Assembly: GCA_948567375.1 (NCBI GenBank)
Contig: OX419756.1
Span: 66,380,552-66,444,551, forward strand
DNA from: Lunularia cruciata
Lineage: Eukaryota > Streptophyta > Marchantiopsida > Lunulariales > Lunulariaceae
DNA length: 64,000 bases
Reading direction: 5' to 3'
The notes under the pieces: generated by a model
Told to the model about the DNA's origin: nothing
Database searches by the model: none
Seen by the model: only the letters and a program-made list of their open reading frames with translations
Made by a program: the position numbers and the translations under genes
Shown here: in pieces, positions 16,868 through 26,444 of the stretch
Position numbering within the stretch: position 1 is the stretch's first letter
How the letters are laid out: the number at the start of each line of letters is the position of its first letter

Positions 16868-19800
16868 TTAGTGTCTAAACTTCTTGAGACCAAAGATCAC
16901 TGCCAACCCTTCTCTCTCTGTGACAGAGTAGTTCTTCTCTGCTGAAACCATCTGCCTACTAGCATAAGCTATTGGATGATCATGCCCATCTTGGTCTAAT
17001 TGACTAAGAGTGCATCCTATAGCTACATTAGAAGCATCAGTGTAGAGGATGAAAGGCTTACTCCAATCAAGTTTAGCAAGAATTGGAGCTACAACAAGGG
17101 ATTGCTTCAGCTCCTCAAAAGCTTTGAGAGCCTCCTTGTCTTCCAAAATCACCATGTAATCTACACCCTTCTTCATGTAGATGGTCAATGCATAAGCCTT
17201 GTTGGAAAATGAGAAGATGAACCTCCTATAGTACCCAACCATTCCCAAGAATTGGCGTAACTTTGTCAAGCTTGAAGGGAATGGAAGGTCTGAGATTTTC
17301 CTCACCTTCTCAGGATCAACTGCTATTCCATCCTTGGAGATGATGTGCCCCAAAAGTAGACCTTCTTCACATCCAAAAATGCACTTCTCTGGGTTGAGTG
17401 ATGCATTTGCCTCATCCAAGCGTTGCAAGACTTTGATTAGGTGCTCAAAGTGCTCCTCCTTGCTCCCATAGACACAAAAGTCATCAATGAAATCTCTCAC
17501 AAATTTCCCAATGAAAGGTTCAAATACCTTGTTCATGAACCGTTGGAATGTGGCTGGAGCATTGCAAAGCCCAAAAGGCATGACCTTGAAAGCGTAAGTT
17601 CCCCAAGGTGTGGTGAATGTGGTGAGTTGTTGATGCTCTGGTGCAATCTTTATTTGGTTATATCCACTATAACCATCTCCAAAACTGTACCTCTCATGAC
17701 CTGCAACCTCCTCCAAGATCTCATCAATGAATGGCAATGGGTAGTAGTCCTTCTTGGTAACAGCATTAAGCTTCTTGTAATCCACACATACCCGAAGCTT
17801 GCCATTCTTTTTCTTCACAATGACAATTGGAGACACCCATTCTGAATTCTCTACCTCAAAGATAAATCCAGCCTCCTTGAGCTTATCAATCTCCTCCTTC
17901 ACAACCAAAGATATTGGTGGGCTAATGCGACGTTGCTTTTGGCGGATTGGTCTTGCATGTGACTCCACCTCTATCTTGTGCTCCTCCAAGGTGACTTCCT
18001 TCAAATCCTTGTAACTAAAAGCAAACACATGGATGAACTTGCGGAAAATCTCCTCAAATCTCACCTTCTCCTCCTTGGTAACATTTGGGCCATACTTGAG
18101 GGTAGATAACCTTCTCTCTACCTCCTCAAGTGTCAATGGTGATTTATCTGGGTCCTTCAAAACCTCTGGCTTAGGTGCAAAATCCATAGCACACAAGGGA
18201 TACACATCTGAATCAGATTCAGATTCATCTTCCTCCGTGGAAGTCTCCTCTTCCATGCTTGTGTCCACCCCTGAAGCTCCTTCTTCAGAATCTGATTCCC
18301 AATAATTAGAAGATGGGGTATCTGAATGTGAAGTGTTGGTGGTGTTAGTCACAGGAACAGTGACTCTATGGTTTGATGGCCCAATCCTCAAGTACCCTTT
18401 GTGCCATCGATCAGTTGTGCGTGCTGCTCTCAACCATGGCCTCCCAAGAAGTAAGTCATAGCTTGAATCCTTCAAGACTTGGAAAGTCATGAGATTTTGA
18501 ACTCCCATAACTGAAACTACCACCTTATCCATCACCCCTACTGGTCGAACTTGTTGCTTGTTTGCCATGCTCACCACAAATGTTGAAGGTCTTGAGGGTA
18601 TCATACCCAACTTCTTCATCAACCTTTCTGACATGGCATTCACTGCTGATCCTCCATCAACCAATGCATCCTTGATGTTGTGACCATTCACTCTCACATC
18701 AATCTTGGAGGCATATTCACAAGCCTCCCATGGTGCTGGCTTGGCATCCACCACCCCCATTGATATGGGAACTTTTGCCTTCTTCTTCTTTTTGCTCCTT
18801 GTAGAACTCAAACCACCTCTAAGCTCCTTTCTCAAGGTAGGGTTCAAAGTAATTAATTGGCCCACTGTGATGTTAGCCTTGTGACTACCAACATCCTCCA
18901 ACACATTGTAGTTCCATTGTTGCTTTGAGATCAAGAAGTCCTCCATCCCCAACTTCTTCCTTGGAGTCTTTGTTGTTGATGGTGTTGAGGTGCGAGTGCT
19001 CCTAGTAGACATAGGAGTATCCTTGCTTGAAGTAAATCCTTGAGAAGAGTGAACATCCTCTGCAAAACGAGCTCTCTTCTTCTCTTGTGCCAAAAGCTCC
19101 AAATTAAGACCCTTGGAGTTTGAGCACTCTCCCTTCTCATACTTGCTCTCAACCACATCTATGGATGCTATCCCCTTACCTTTGTTGGGATTAGGAGCCA
19201 CTTGGGTTTCACTACCTCCCTCTTTCCCTCTATTGGCTCCCTCATAACCCCTTCCTCCATGGTAAGTGGAATTTGGGCAATTCCTTTGGATATGGCCTCT
19301 TCCTCCACAACCAAAACAATTTCTATCATTGAAATTGTTGGCTGGTTGGCCTCCTCTATATGGATAGTTTCCATAACTCCTAGGTCCTCTCCCTACATTC
19401 TGATCCACCTCTCTCTTCTCCCATAGTTGCACCACATTGATCTTGAGATCCGCAAGTTGTTCTGTGATGGTTTGGAGTGGATCTTTTGGTGGAGGTGCAA
19501 GAACTGGAGCAACTACTACTTGTGGTGCAACCCTTGTCACCAAAGTATCAGAAGTTCCACCATACTTGTAGCCTTGAGGAGGATGCACAACCTCCTTCAC
19601 CACCAAATCACTCTCATCTCCTTCCAAACTCTCCTCCATACGAATTGCGATCTTGATAGCTTCAACCTTGGAAGAAGGTTTCTCATATCTCACCTTGCTT
19701 CTAATTTGTGGTCTCAATCCTCCCACAAAATTCTTGGTGAGCATAGCCCCTATGCCAATCATTGTAGTCTCCACATCATCCCCACCCTTCCTCAACACTA

Positions 19801-20161
19801 TGCGAAATCTGGACTCCAACTTTTCCACTCTTTCCACATAGACCCTCACTTTCTCTCCATCTCCTTGCTTGAGAAATGTAACCTCACTCATCAATCTCTC
19901 ATAACTCTCATCAGGAAGAAAGTTCTCAATGAGTGCTGAAGTCAAAGTCTCCCAAGACTCCTCTTCCCCCTCTCTCCTCTCTCTCTTTTGGTATTCTGAC
20001 TCATACCATGTAAGTGCTGCATCCTCAAAGAAATCTGGTAATAATGAGGCCCACTCATTCTTTCTCCTCTCATTGTTTCCTATGCAAGCTCTCTTGAAGT
20101 CTCTCACAAAGGCCTCCACATCTTCTCCATCCTTGCCAAAGAAAACCGGAAGTTTCCCCAT
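16868..20161 (-). CDS. gag-pol: Element B Gag-protease-RT-RNase H polyprotein
   Basis: 1097 codons from ATG at 20161. The Gag capsid domain (MGKLPVFFGKDGEDVEAFVR and following) fills about residues 1-200. A CCHC knuckle CFGCGGRGHIQRNC lies near 282. The protease is near 500 with DGGS where most families have DSG or DTG. The RT has VSPIVIVKKKNGKLR, MPFGLCNAPATFQRF and FIDDFCVYG near 890, and RNase H starts at LYTDAS near 1040. It ends at FRH then TAA 16868-16870; the next codons (IGGKATIVTDH) are the normal continuation, where relatives have a residue such as Tyr. A single point mutation has therefore split a polyprotein of about 1600 codons. Confidence 0.94.
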   Translation of the reverse strand: MGKLPVFFGKDGEDVEAFVRDFKRACIGNNERRKNEWASLLPDFFEDAALTWYESEYQKRERREGEEESWETLTSALIENFLPDESYERLMSEVTFLKQGDGEKVRVYVERVEKLESRFRIVLRKGGDDVETTMIGIGAMLTKNFVGGLRPQIRSKVRYEKPSSKVEAIKIAIRMEESLEGDESDLVVKEVVHPPQGYKYGGTSDTLVTRVAPQVVVAPVLAPPPKDPLQTITEQLADLKINVVQLWEKREVDQNVGRGPRSYGNYPYRGGQPANNFNDRNCFGCGGRGHIQRNCPNSTYHGGRGYEGANRGKEGGSETQVAPNPNKGKGIASIDVVESKYEKGECSNSKGLNLELLAQEKKRARFAEDVHSSQGFTSSKDTPMSTRSTRTSTPSTTKTPRKKLGMEDFLISKQQWNYNVLEDVGSHKANITVGQLITLNPTLRKELRGGLSSTRSKKKKKAKVPISMGVVDAKPAPWEACEYASKIDVRVNGHNIKDALVDGGSAVNAMSERLMKKLGMIPSRPSTFVVSMANKQQVRPVGVMDKVVVSVMGVQNLMTFQVLKDSSYDLLLGRPWLRAARTTDRWHKGYLRIGPSNHRVTVPVTNTTNTSHSDTPSSNYWESDSEEGASGVDTSMEEETSTEEDESESDSDVYPLCAMDFAPKPEVLKDPDKSPLTLEEVERRLSTLKYGPNVTKEEKVRFEEIFRKFIHVFAFSYKDLKEVTLEEHKIEVESHARPIRQKQRRISPPISLVVKEEIDKLKEAGFIFEVENSEWVSPIVIVKKKNGKLRVCVDYKKLNAVTKKDYYPLPFIDEILEEVAGHERYSFGDGYSGYNQIKIAPEHQQLTTFTTPWGTYAFKVMPFGLCNAPATFQRFMNKVFEPFIGKFVRDFIDDFCVYGSKEEHFEHLIKVLQRLDEANASLNPEKCIFGCEEGLLLGHIISKDGIAVDPEKVRKISDLPFPSSLTKLRQFLGMVGYYRRFIFSFSNKAYALTIYMKKGVDYMVILEDKEALKAFEELKQSLVVAPILAKLDWSKPFILYTDASNVAIGCTLSQLDQDGHDHPIAYASRQMVSAEKNYSVTEREGLAVIFGLKKFRH

Positions 20162-20401
20162 CTTAACCCCTCACTATCTTTCTTTTCTCTAAATTTTTTT
20201 TTTTTTTTCTCTTTTCTTTTCTCTCACTCTATTACTAATAGAGTATATACATGACTAACACCATCTGAGAATAATCCACTCTAGGGAACACAAAAGGTTC
20301 AGGTTGCTCCAAGATTTCTATAGCAACATCAAATCCTAGAGTGCATATTAATCTAACTCTCATGGATAGTTTATCCATAAGTTGAAAGATTATCTCCATC
20401 A
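20162..20401 (-). other. Element B leader between ORF1 and gag
   Basis: It contains a T-rich tract on the plus strand (20190-20222) and no coding frame I can support. B2 keeps a similar stretch at 61678-61910. Confidence 0.5.
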
Positions 20402-20899
20402 CTAATCTTGAGAACTAGCTGATGAAGGTGGTAGTATTTCTGTAGCTGTACTAAGACTCTCTCCAAGATCCTTCACCAAAGTTTCCAAAAGTGCTTTTAC
20501 TCCACTACACTCATGTCCTTTTGGAAGTCCTTCAACTCCACAAACCTCACACAACTCCTTGGTCTTAGATCTTCTCCCTCCCAATCTTGGTGAAGAAGGT
20601 CCAACATGCAAACCCAAGTCAAGTAAGCCTCTCCTTTCCCTCAATCTCTTGCTCTCAAAGGTCAATGGACATGAACTTGCCTTATGTCCCTTCTCTCCAC
20701 ATAGAAAACACTTAGACTCACTCTTTCCTCCAAGTGGTGTAGGTTTTTGGATCCTCTCAACACTCTCTTCAAATTCTATTGTAAACTCTCTTTTCCTCAA
20801 ATCCACCCCTACAATCACCTCAAACCCTTGGGGAACCTTGCATAATCTCAATTTCCACTCTTGATGACCCTCCATGTTCCCAAAGATGAATCTAAACAC
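20402..20899 (-). CDS. Upstream zinc-knuckle ORF of element B
   Basis: 165 codons upstream of gag on the same strand, separate from it by about 240 bases. A canonical CCHC knuckle, CFLCGEKGHKASSC, lies near residue 63, and a second Cys/His cluster, CEVCGVEGLPKGHEC, near 117. The middle is basic. The likely start is the internal Met of NMEGHQEW, because that segment is kept in the B2 relative (61911-62400). It resembles a small nucleic-acid-binding nucleocapsid-like protein. Typical gypsy elements have no such separate ORF before gag. I do not recognise a named family. Confidence 0.75.
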   Translation of the reverse strand: MFRFIFGNMEGHQEWKLRLCKVPQGFEVIVGVDLRKREFTIEFEESVERIQKPTPLGGKSESKCFLCGEKGHKASSCPLTFESKRLRERRGLLDLGLHVGPSSPRLGGRRSKTKELCEVCGVEGLPKGHECSGVKALLETLVKDLGESLSTATEILPPSSASSQD

Positions 20900-21713
20900 T
20901 CAAACATGCTTTTTGTTGATCTCAAACTTCTCATGCATGAGATCTCCACTCTGCAGAATTGACCCTTCCTCACAATGTCACTCAAATCTCCCAACGAATA
21001 TGTCACAGTCCTCTGAAATTTTCCACACTTGATCACAACTCTAGGGCGTCCCTCCCTGCAAAATTTTAGATCTTTTCATCGAGCCATTTGGCCTAGACAC
21101 CTTTCTATTCAGCACCCATATTTCAGATTTGGTCTGAAAACCACCCCCCTCACTTCAAAAACTCATAACGCACTGCGCAAAAATGATCTCTCTCTAAGTT
21201 TTGTGGCACCAGGTAGGATACAATGCACTGAATTTTCTTGGAAATTTTCAGGACAATTCACTAAAAATTGAAGAAATGGCAGACTCTGTACAATTTTCCA
21301 GAGAGCATGCAGTTGCGGGAGCACTTTACCCTATCAACTTTCAAAAATTCTAGCCCAGTGCGCATAGAAGCTCTCTCAATAATTTCAAGTGTGCTAACTG
21401 AAAGATAACCCAAGCTATCATGTGTAGAAATCTCAAGTCCAGATCTCAAACTTGAGATTTTGCCCAAAATCACCTTAATCCCCAAAATCTGCAATCCACC
21501 TCACACAATCTCTCCAATTCCTCTCATGTGTACAAGATGTACAAAATCACCTCAAAGACATCATAATGAACTACAGGGTATACAAATGGATCTTGGTTCT
21601 CTAACATAAGTTCAGCCCTCTCCTCTCCTAATGTTCTCTCCAAGTGAGCTCTCATAGCCTCCTTCTGCCTAATGTAGAATTGGACGCGGAACATTATCTT
21701 ACCTTCTAGAGAG
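20900..21713 (-). other. Element B 5' untranslated leader
   Basis: About 800 bp from the primer site to ORF1 with no convincing frame. Its counterpart in B2 (62400-63221) is alignable, so it is a conserved leader. Confidence 0.6.
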
Positions 21714-21731
21714 GTCCCGGCAACGGAACCA
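21714..21731 (-). promoter_or_regulatory. Primer-binding site of element B
   Basis: On the minus strand TGGTTCCGTTGCCGGGAC starts 4 nt after the 5' LTR. It begins with TGG, complementary to a tRNA CCA end. I cannot assign the tRNA with certainty. Confidence 0.75.
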
Positions 21732-21735
21732 AAAA

Positions 21736-22414
21736 TGTGAGCCGGCCTGTCTCTCACTCAGGATGAACCTCTGATGGCTATTATGGTAGCGCACCATGGA
21801 CTAAGAAGGCAAGGAACCCCAACTCCATCATACTCCTCCAAGGCTAACACTCCAAGACTCAAGACATTGCTCACTAGAGAACTCAATGAGAGAGAGATAG
21901 TTGCAAATGAAAGGATGATGAGTACCTCCTCACCCCTTGTTTATATACTTGTGAAATAGTTACGTACCAAAGTTACTATTTACCGTAGTAACTCAAGTTA
22001 CTAGACTAAAAGTCAAGTAAAGTCAAAAAGTAGAAAGGAATATCCATTCACATGGGCATATTCCCCTTATCTTGACCCAACCACTAAAGCAAGGATTCCT
22101 TCACATGGGCTATCCTTGGACTAAGGAAGAATCCAAAACAAAAAGGCTTGCGGGCCCAAGAGTTCTCAACTCTTTCCCCAAAGCCAAACACCTAGGAATA
22201 ATACCAAGTCAACACACTAAAATCCAAAATAGTGGTGCTCATCTTTTCTACTTCCTCTAAAGTAAGGTCCCATCTATCTTAGCTATGACTAACTTTAGCT
22301 AACCATGACTAATATAGAACCATCTTTTATCTCTATATAAATAATATCTCTTAAGTACTTGTAATACCAAGCTAAATATCACAATACCACACACATGCAC
22401 AAATGGGTGTTACA
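21736..22414 (-). repeat. 5' LTR of element B with TATA box
   Basis: 679 bp, nearly identical to 14608-15286. On the minus strand TATATAAAC at 21939-21947 is a good TATA box about 470 nt into the LTR. It would place the transcription start near 21910 and leave a short R-U5 of about 170 bp. Confidence 0.95.
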
Positions 22415-22418
22415 GTTC

Positions 22419-23324
22419 CTGGATCGAGTTCTTAGTCATTTTGGTGCACCAGCTGAGGTTTTGACTGATCAGGGTACAGAGTTCTTGGGAGAGTTTCAGG
22501 TCTTGTGTGACAAGGCTTTGATTGATCATCGTACTACATCCAGAGATCACCCTGAGGCAGATGGCTTAGCAGAGAGAGTGGTTCAGACGGTGAAGAGAGG
22601 ATTGCGAAAGTATGGTTTGCAGAGAGGCCACTTGGGAGATTGGGATCTCCAGTTACCTTGGTTGGCCATGGGCTATCGGTTCAGTCGGCAAGCCTCCTTA
22701 GCATCCTTCTCTCCATACTTTCTACTCTATGGATGAGATCCAGATTTACCTGTAGCCATTCGTCGAGATGCTACTGTAGTTTTGGACTTGGATGACCCCG
22801 ATGTATGGATGAGCGCATGTTCTCACCGGGCAGAGATCTTTCGGAGAGTGATGCCGATGGCCTTTGAGAACTTGGCGATTGCTCAGCATAGAGATACTTT
22901 ACGCTATGCTACCATTCGAGGAGGAGGTTATAGACCCTCGATCCGTCGATTTCATCCTGGCGACTATGTATATCTACAGCAGACAGCACCGATGACACTT
23001 GATGTTTCTACAGGCCGCACTATCTTGAGAGTGCACGAGGTTTTGCCATCTGGAGTCCTTGTGTTAGAAGGACGTGATGGTGTTGTTTGGAAGGATCATG
23101 TGCGCAATTGTGCGCCATGCCACCTTCCAAACATTGATGGTACTATGGACCCAAGCTTGGCACTTGTACGTGCAGGCTTGAGGTGTATGTTATGTGGCTC
23201 TTCTCGTGGAGCTGCTACTATGTTAGTGTGTGATAGCTGTTCGAGAGGATGGCATATGGCATGTATGACTCCTCCCCTCACGGTGGTTCCTCAGGGACAG
23301 TGGTTATGTCCTAGATGTACTTGA
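22419..23324 (+). CDS. pol: Element A integrase C-terminal half with PHD finger
   Basis: Continuation of A's integrase after element B. The catalytic Asp is in LTDQGTEF (22467-22469) and Glu in DGLAERVVQT (22572-22574), with 34 residues between. UGA at 22734-22736 replaces CGA, which D keeps (LLYGRDP). A basic C-terminal region follows, including FHPGDYVYLQQ, the usual integrase C-terminal fold. The last 46 residues are a C4HC3 PHD finger: CMLC, CDSC, HMAC and CPRC (about 23183-23321), with a Trp before the His and another before the final CPRC. It stands where chromoviruses carry a chromodomain and may direct integration to a histone mark. D carries the same domain with one Cys changed to Tyr. 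Confidence 0.9.
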
Positions 23325-23461
23325 CCTGTAGCTAGTTCATTCTTTATATGGTATAGATTGCAGACAGGCGACTAACGATGGGGCTCCATAGCACCCGGCC
23401 TCCTGATCTTTGCCCATTAGAGTAGATGGCTATCTGGAGTTAGAGGGACCTAACCGCCAGC

Positions 23462-23472
23462 TAGGGGGGCGA
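23462..23472 (+). promoter_or_regulatory. Polypurine tract of element A
   Basis: TAGGGGGGCGA directly precedes the first X segment, so by this criterion the 3' LTR begins with X, not with S. The 137 bases before it (from 23325) show no feature. Confidence 0.75.
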
Positions 23473-23578
23473 TTGTGGCACTTTAGAGTCTATGTATGAC
23501 TTATGTGTGAGTTGTGCTTTTATAGTGTATGATGTTGACAGCGATGTATGTTGTGTAGCAATGTATATACGCACGACA
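23473..23578 (+). repeat. First X repeat of element A
   Basis: 106 bp from TTGTGGCACTTTAG to GCACGACA. It is joined by two bases, GC, to the right S copy, making the 10-bp palindrome GACAGCTGTC. It differs at one position from the terminal X at 24030-24135. Confidence 0.9.
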
Positions 23579-23580
23579 GC

Positions 23581-24029
23581 TGTCACGCCATTTGTAGTTC
23601 CGCATCTAGATGCTCGGACACTGGAGTTCCAGTGATGGTAGTTAGAGTTATTTTAGCTGTTTCTCAGGGACTACTTTCCGACGGTTAGATTTTGTGTTCG
23701 GGGTACTGACTTCACGGTGGGGCCCACTGTCACTTTGCACCATTTGCACCGTCAAGTGTGCCGTCAGCGGGACCGTTAGGGTTTTAGGGCTAGCTCGAGT
23801 CCAGGGGGTATAGTTTCGAAGTGAGCTCCAGAGAGCTCACTTCTCTGATGTTGAGCCTTCGAGTTCCTGGCTATGGTGGACAGAGGCCGGCGAGCGTCAC
23901 CTGGATTCTCTATGCTTGAGTGGGTGTGGCTTGACTGTAATCAGTGCCCAGTTGTTGGCAGTTTATAGAGTGACAGATCAAGTACTGATCTGAGTTGAGT
24001 TGAGTTGAAAGTGTTAAGCAATCTGATTA
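23581..24029 (+). repeat. Right S repeat of element A
   Basis: 449 bp, about 12 differences from 6432-6880. It is followed not by internal sequence but by a second X copy (AATCTGATTA joined to TTGTGGCAC). Confidence 0.9.
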
Positions 24030-24135
24030 TTGTGGCACTTTAGAGTCTATGTATGACTTATGTGTGAGTTGTGCTTTTATAGTGTATGATGTTGACAGCG
24101 ATGTATGTTGTGTAGCGATGTATATACGCACGACA
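24030..24135 (+). repeat. Terminal X repeat of element A
   Basis: 106 bp, ending GACA beside the target-site copy CACT (24136-24139). It gives the element its right end. Confidence 0.9.
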
Positions 24136-24545
24136 CACTACAAGTTGGCAGCCATGGCTGAATGGAGTGACCTTGGACTACAGATCAAGGTGTAGGAAAA
24201 CATAGGAATTCGGAGGGTGAGTTGCTTTAAATGCTATCAAACAGAGTGTTTGCAAAGTGCTTTGGCTGATTTGGTGATCCATTGCAATCTTAAGGCAAGC
24301 ATTGTCTAGACTAGAACTGCTTGACTTGTCAAAGCTTGTGAGTTCCACTATTTGAAATTTCTATGAATAATGATTCCTAGAAGCGGATGTGTGGTATGAG
24401 TTTTGGCCAATGCCGATGGAAAAGCTCCATCCTAGGAGCTCAGTCCGGTCCATGTGAATGGTGTGCTTAAATGATATGTGTACCAAGTTCTTGTTGGATT
24501 AGATAATTTGCTACCAAACTTTATTGATCACCTGGCCTAGCCTAC
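24136..24545. other. Unassigned flanking DNA
   Basis: 410 bp between element A and the next solo LTR. I see no frame, repeat or homology to other parts of the window. It is the continuation of the DNA that A entered at 6431. Confidence 0.4.
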
Positions 24546-26444
24546 TGTGGTACCCATATTTTTCATTTTGGATGAGTTTTGAAGAAAAAGTGCCTTGCTG
24601 AAACCAAATTGAAATCAAATGGAGAAGAAATGAGTGGAAACGTGTGTTTTGATCAAGCTCAAGGGAGTAGACTTTGTGTTAGAGGAGAAGGACTTGGACT
24701 GGATCAAACCCAAAGAAGTTTACTTTGTATCAGAGGAGAAAAAAAAACTCAGATCAGACGTTGAAGGAGGGCAAACCCGAAGGAGAAATAGAAGTTGCAG
24801 GTTAGGATTCTTGCGGGGGCCATATCTCAATGCACACAAGTCCAAATCAAGTGTGCTATATTTCATTGGAACCGTCTAGTTCAGTGCTTTCCGTTGCCAG
24901 AAAAATCGCAAAGTTTGGAGCTCTCTAGAAGAAGTAACAAGCATTTGAAGTTTCTAGAGTAGATGTATTTTGGGTTACTATCTTTGGGTCAATGTGACTT
25001 CGTACTTCGTACTTCGGATTTCAGGTTTACATGACTTTGGGTCTAAAGACTTTTCGTCAAGACTAAGATGACCGACTAAATCCAAGGAAGTCAGACCTCG
25101 GAGTGCAGTGAAGGTGACTTTGGGAATCTTGCGGGAAGCATCAAAGGAAGTTAGAGTAGGGAAAGAAGATAGTTTGGATACCCATGACTTCAATTTCAGT
25201 TCTGATTGAAGATGGAACATGAATTGAAGGAGAAGTAGCAGTAGCAAATAAACCTAAAGTGCAGGATCAAACAGTAAGTGTCTTTGGGTTAGTTACATGA
25301 GTGATTAGGGGAAACTGGGTTACAAATTGAAGGTGTAGATAGTGTATTCATGCTTTCAATTACAATTCTTGACAATGACACAATAGAATTAGTAAAGTAA
25401 TTGATAGTAGCTAGACCCAAAGTAAGAGAGATAGGAGTGCATGTGTCTTTGAATTTGACATTTGACAATTTAGAGAAGAGTGGGTTGGGACATAAGGAGT
25501 TAGATAAGTTACCCACTAATGGAATTTCAGATCAAGAAATAGAATTGCTAGATCTGGTAGAAGATGTAGGAGATATGAAACCCAAAGACAGAGTAGTAGG
25601 AAATAATTTACTTCGGGTTTGGGTTTGAAAGCCGATGACGAAGTAGACATTGGATTGGATCAGTAACATTTTTGAGATTTGAAGAGGCAGATATGAAGAG
25701 GTGCATTGACATATCAGATCTGCAGGTTAGAAAAGTTGTTGTGGAACGGTATAGTTGTTAGAACTATTGATTTGTTCACTATTTAAGAGTGGCATTTGCA
25801 GTATCATGTTGTTCAGTGCTCATAATTTCTGAGAATAGATAAAGCAAAGTGATGTGAAGCAGTGCTCGTCGCATGAGCTTGATCTTTGCGTTTGTGTTTG
25901 TGAGTGTGTGAAGAAATTTGAAGTGCAAGTTAGTGTGCTTGTTGGATGTTGGATTCCACAGCCTTGATCTTCATTCTGTGTGTTTGATCTTGAGTGAAGT
26001 GCAATCGAAGCAATGCCTTGATAGATTTGAGAGGAATTGTAGTGTTGTTAGTATTATGCATTTGTGAGTGCAGTGCGAGGTTGATGTGAAGCAATTTTGA
26101 TCAAGGAAGTTGTGCCTTCAATGGAGGGGTGGAACACAATTTTGAGACAAAGTCGTTTTGCAATGAAGTGCCATTTTCAGGAGAGCCTGAATCATCACAA
26201 TCAAGATTGTTTGGAAAGAATTTATGGAGTTGTGATTAAGAAGTGTGAATTTGTGACAAGACTGCAAGTTAGCGCTTGTTACTCTCTTTTGGGTGTGGTT
26301 TCTACTTGAGAGACTAAAGAAGAACTCAAGAAGAACTGAAATTGTTACTTTGCTTTGTATTTGGACATTTCTGACTTGTATCTCTGCGGGAACAAACTTT
26401 ACTTACTCGATTACCGCAAAAGTGATATTTGCCGGGTTGTCATA
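24546..26444 (+). mobile_element. Solo LTR, family C, short type
   Basis: 1899 bp, plus orientation, TGTGGTACCCATA to GGGTTGTCATA, with a 5-bp target-site duplication CCTAC at 24541-24545 and 26445-26449. It keeps only the C-terminal remnant of the LTR-embedded frame (about 25401-25628, IGVHVSLNLTFDNLEKS) and lacks the rest, as the other 1.9-kb LTRs do. Confidence 0.93.

Larger units (their letters stand above)
14608..22414 (-). mobile_element. Element B: young gypsy element nested in A integrase
   Basis: A 7807-bp element on the minus strand with 679-bp LTRs that differ at only about three positions (in the regions of 15000, 15160 and 15195 against 22130, 22280 and 22325). TG...CA ends and a 4-bp target-site duplication GTTC (14604-14607 and 22415-22418) mark the insertion into A's integrase codons. 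The minus-strand order is LTR, primer site, an upstream zinc-knuckle ORF, gag-protease-RT-RNase H-integrase, polypurine tract, LTR. One nonsense codon separates it from an intact pol. Confidence 0.96.
6432..24135 (+). mobile_element. Element A: gypsy retrotransposon with DNA methyltransferase and PHD finger
   Basis: The element is bounded by TGTCACGCC on the left and GCACGACA on the right. Its 4-bp target-site duplication CACT lies at 6428-6431 and 24136-24139. Order: S repeat, leader, gag-protease, cytosine-5 methyltransferase, conserved UAG, RT, RNase H, integrase interrupted by element B, PHD finger, polypurine tract, X repeat, gc, S repeat, X repeat. The S copies differ at about 12 of 449 positions. 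A related copy, D, lies at 39339-51991. Coding damage in A is light: UAG at 10989, a 2-nt deletion near 11950, and UGA at 13786 and 22734. Confidence 0.92.

Noticed and set aside
22780-23324. Chromodomain at the integrase end of element A
   Set aside because: No chromodomain aromatic pattern. The Cys/His spacing is that of a PHD finger.
6432-24135. Classification as a DIRS/PAT tyrosine-recombinase element because of the split repeats
   Set aside because: No tyrosine recombinase is seen. A full HHCC-DDE integrase and 4-bp target-site duplications are present in both copies.
24546-26444. 5' LTR of the C1 gag-pol fragment
   Set aside because: It has its own CCTAC duplication on both sides and is not followed by a primer site, so it is a solo LTR.
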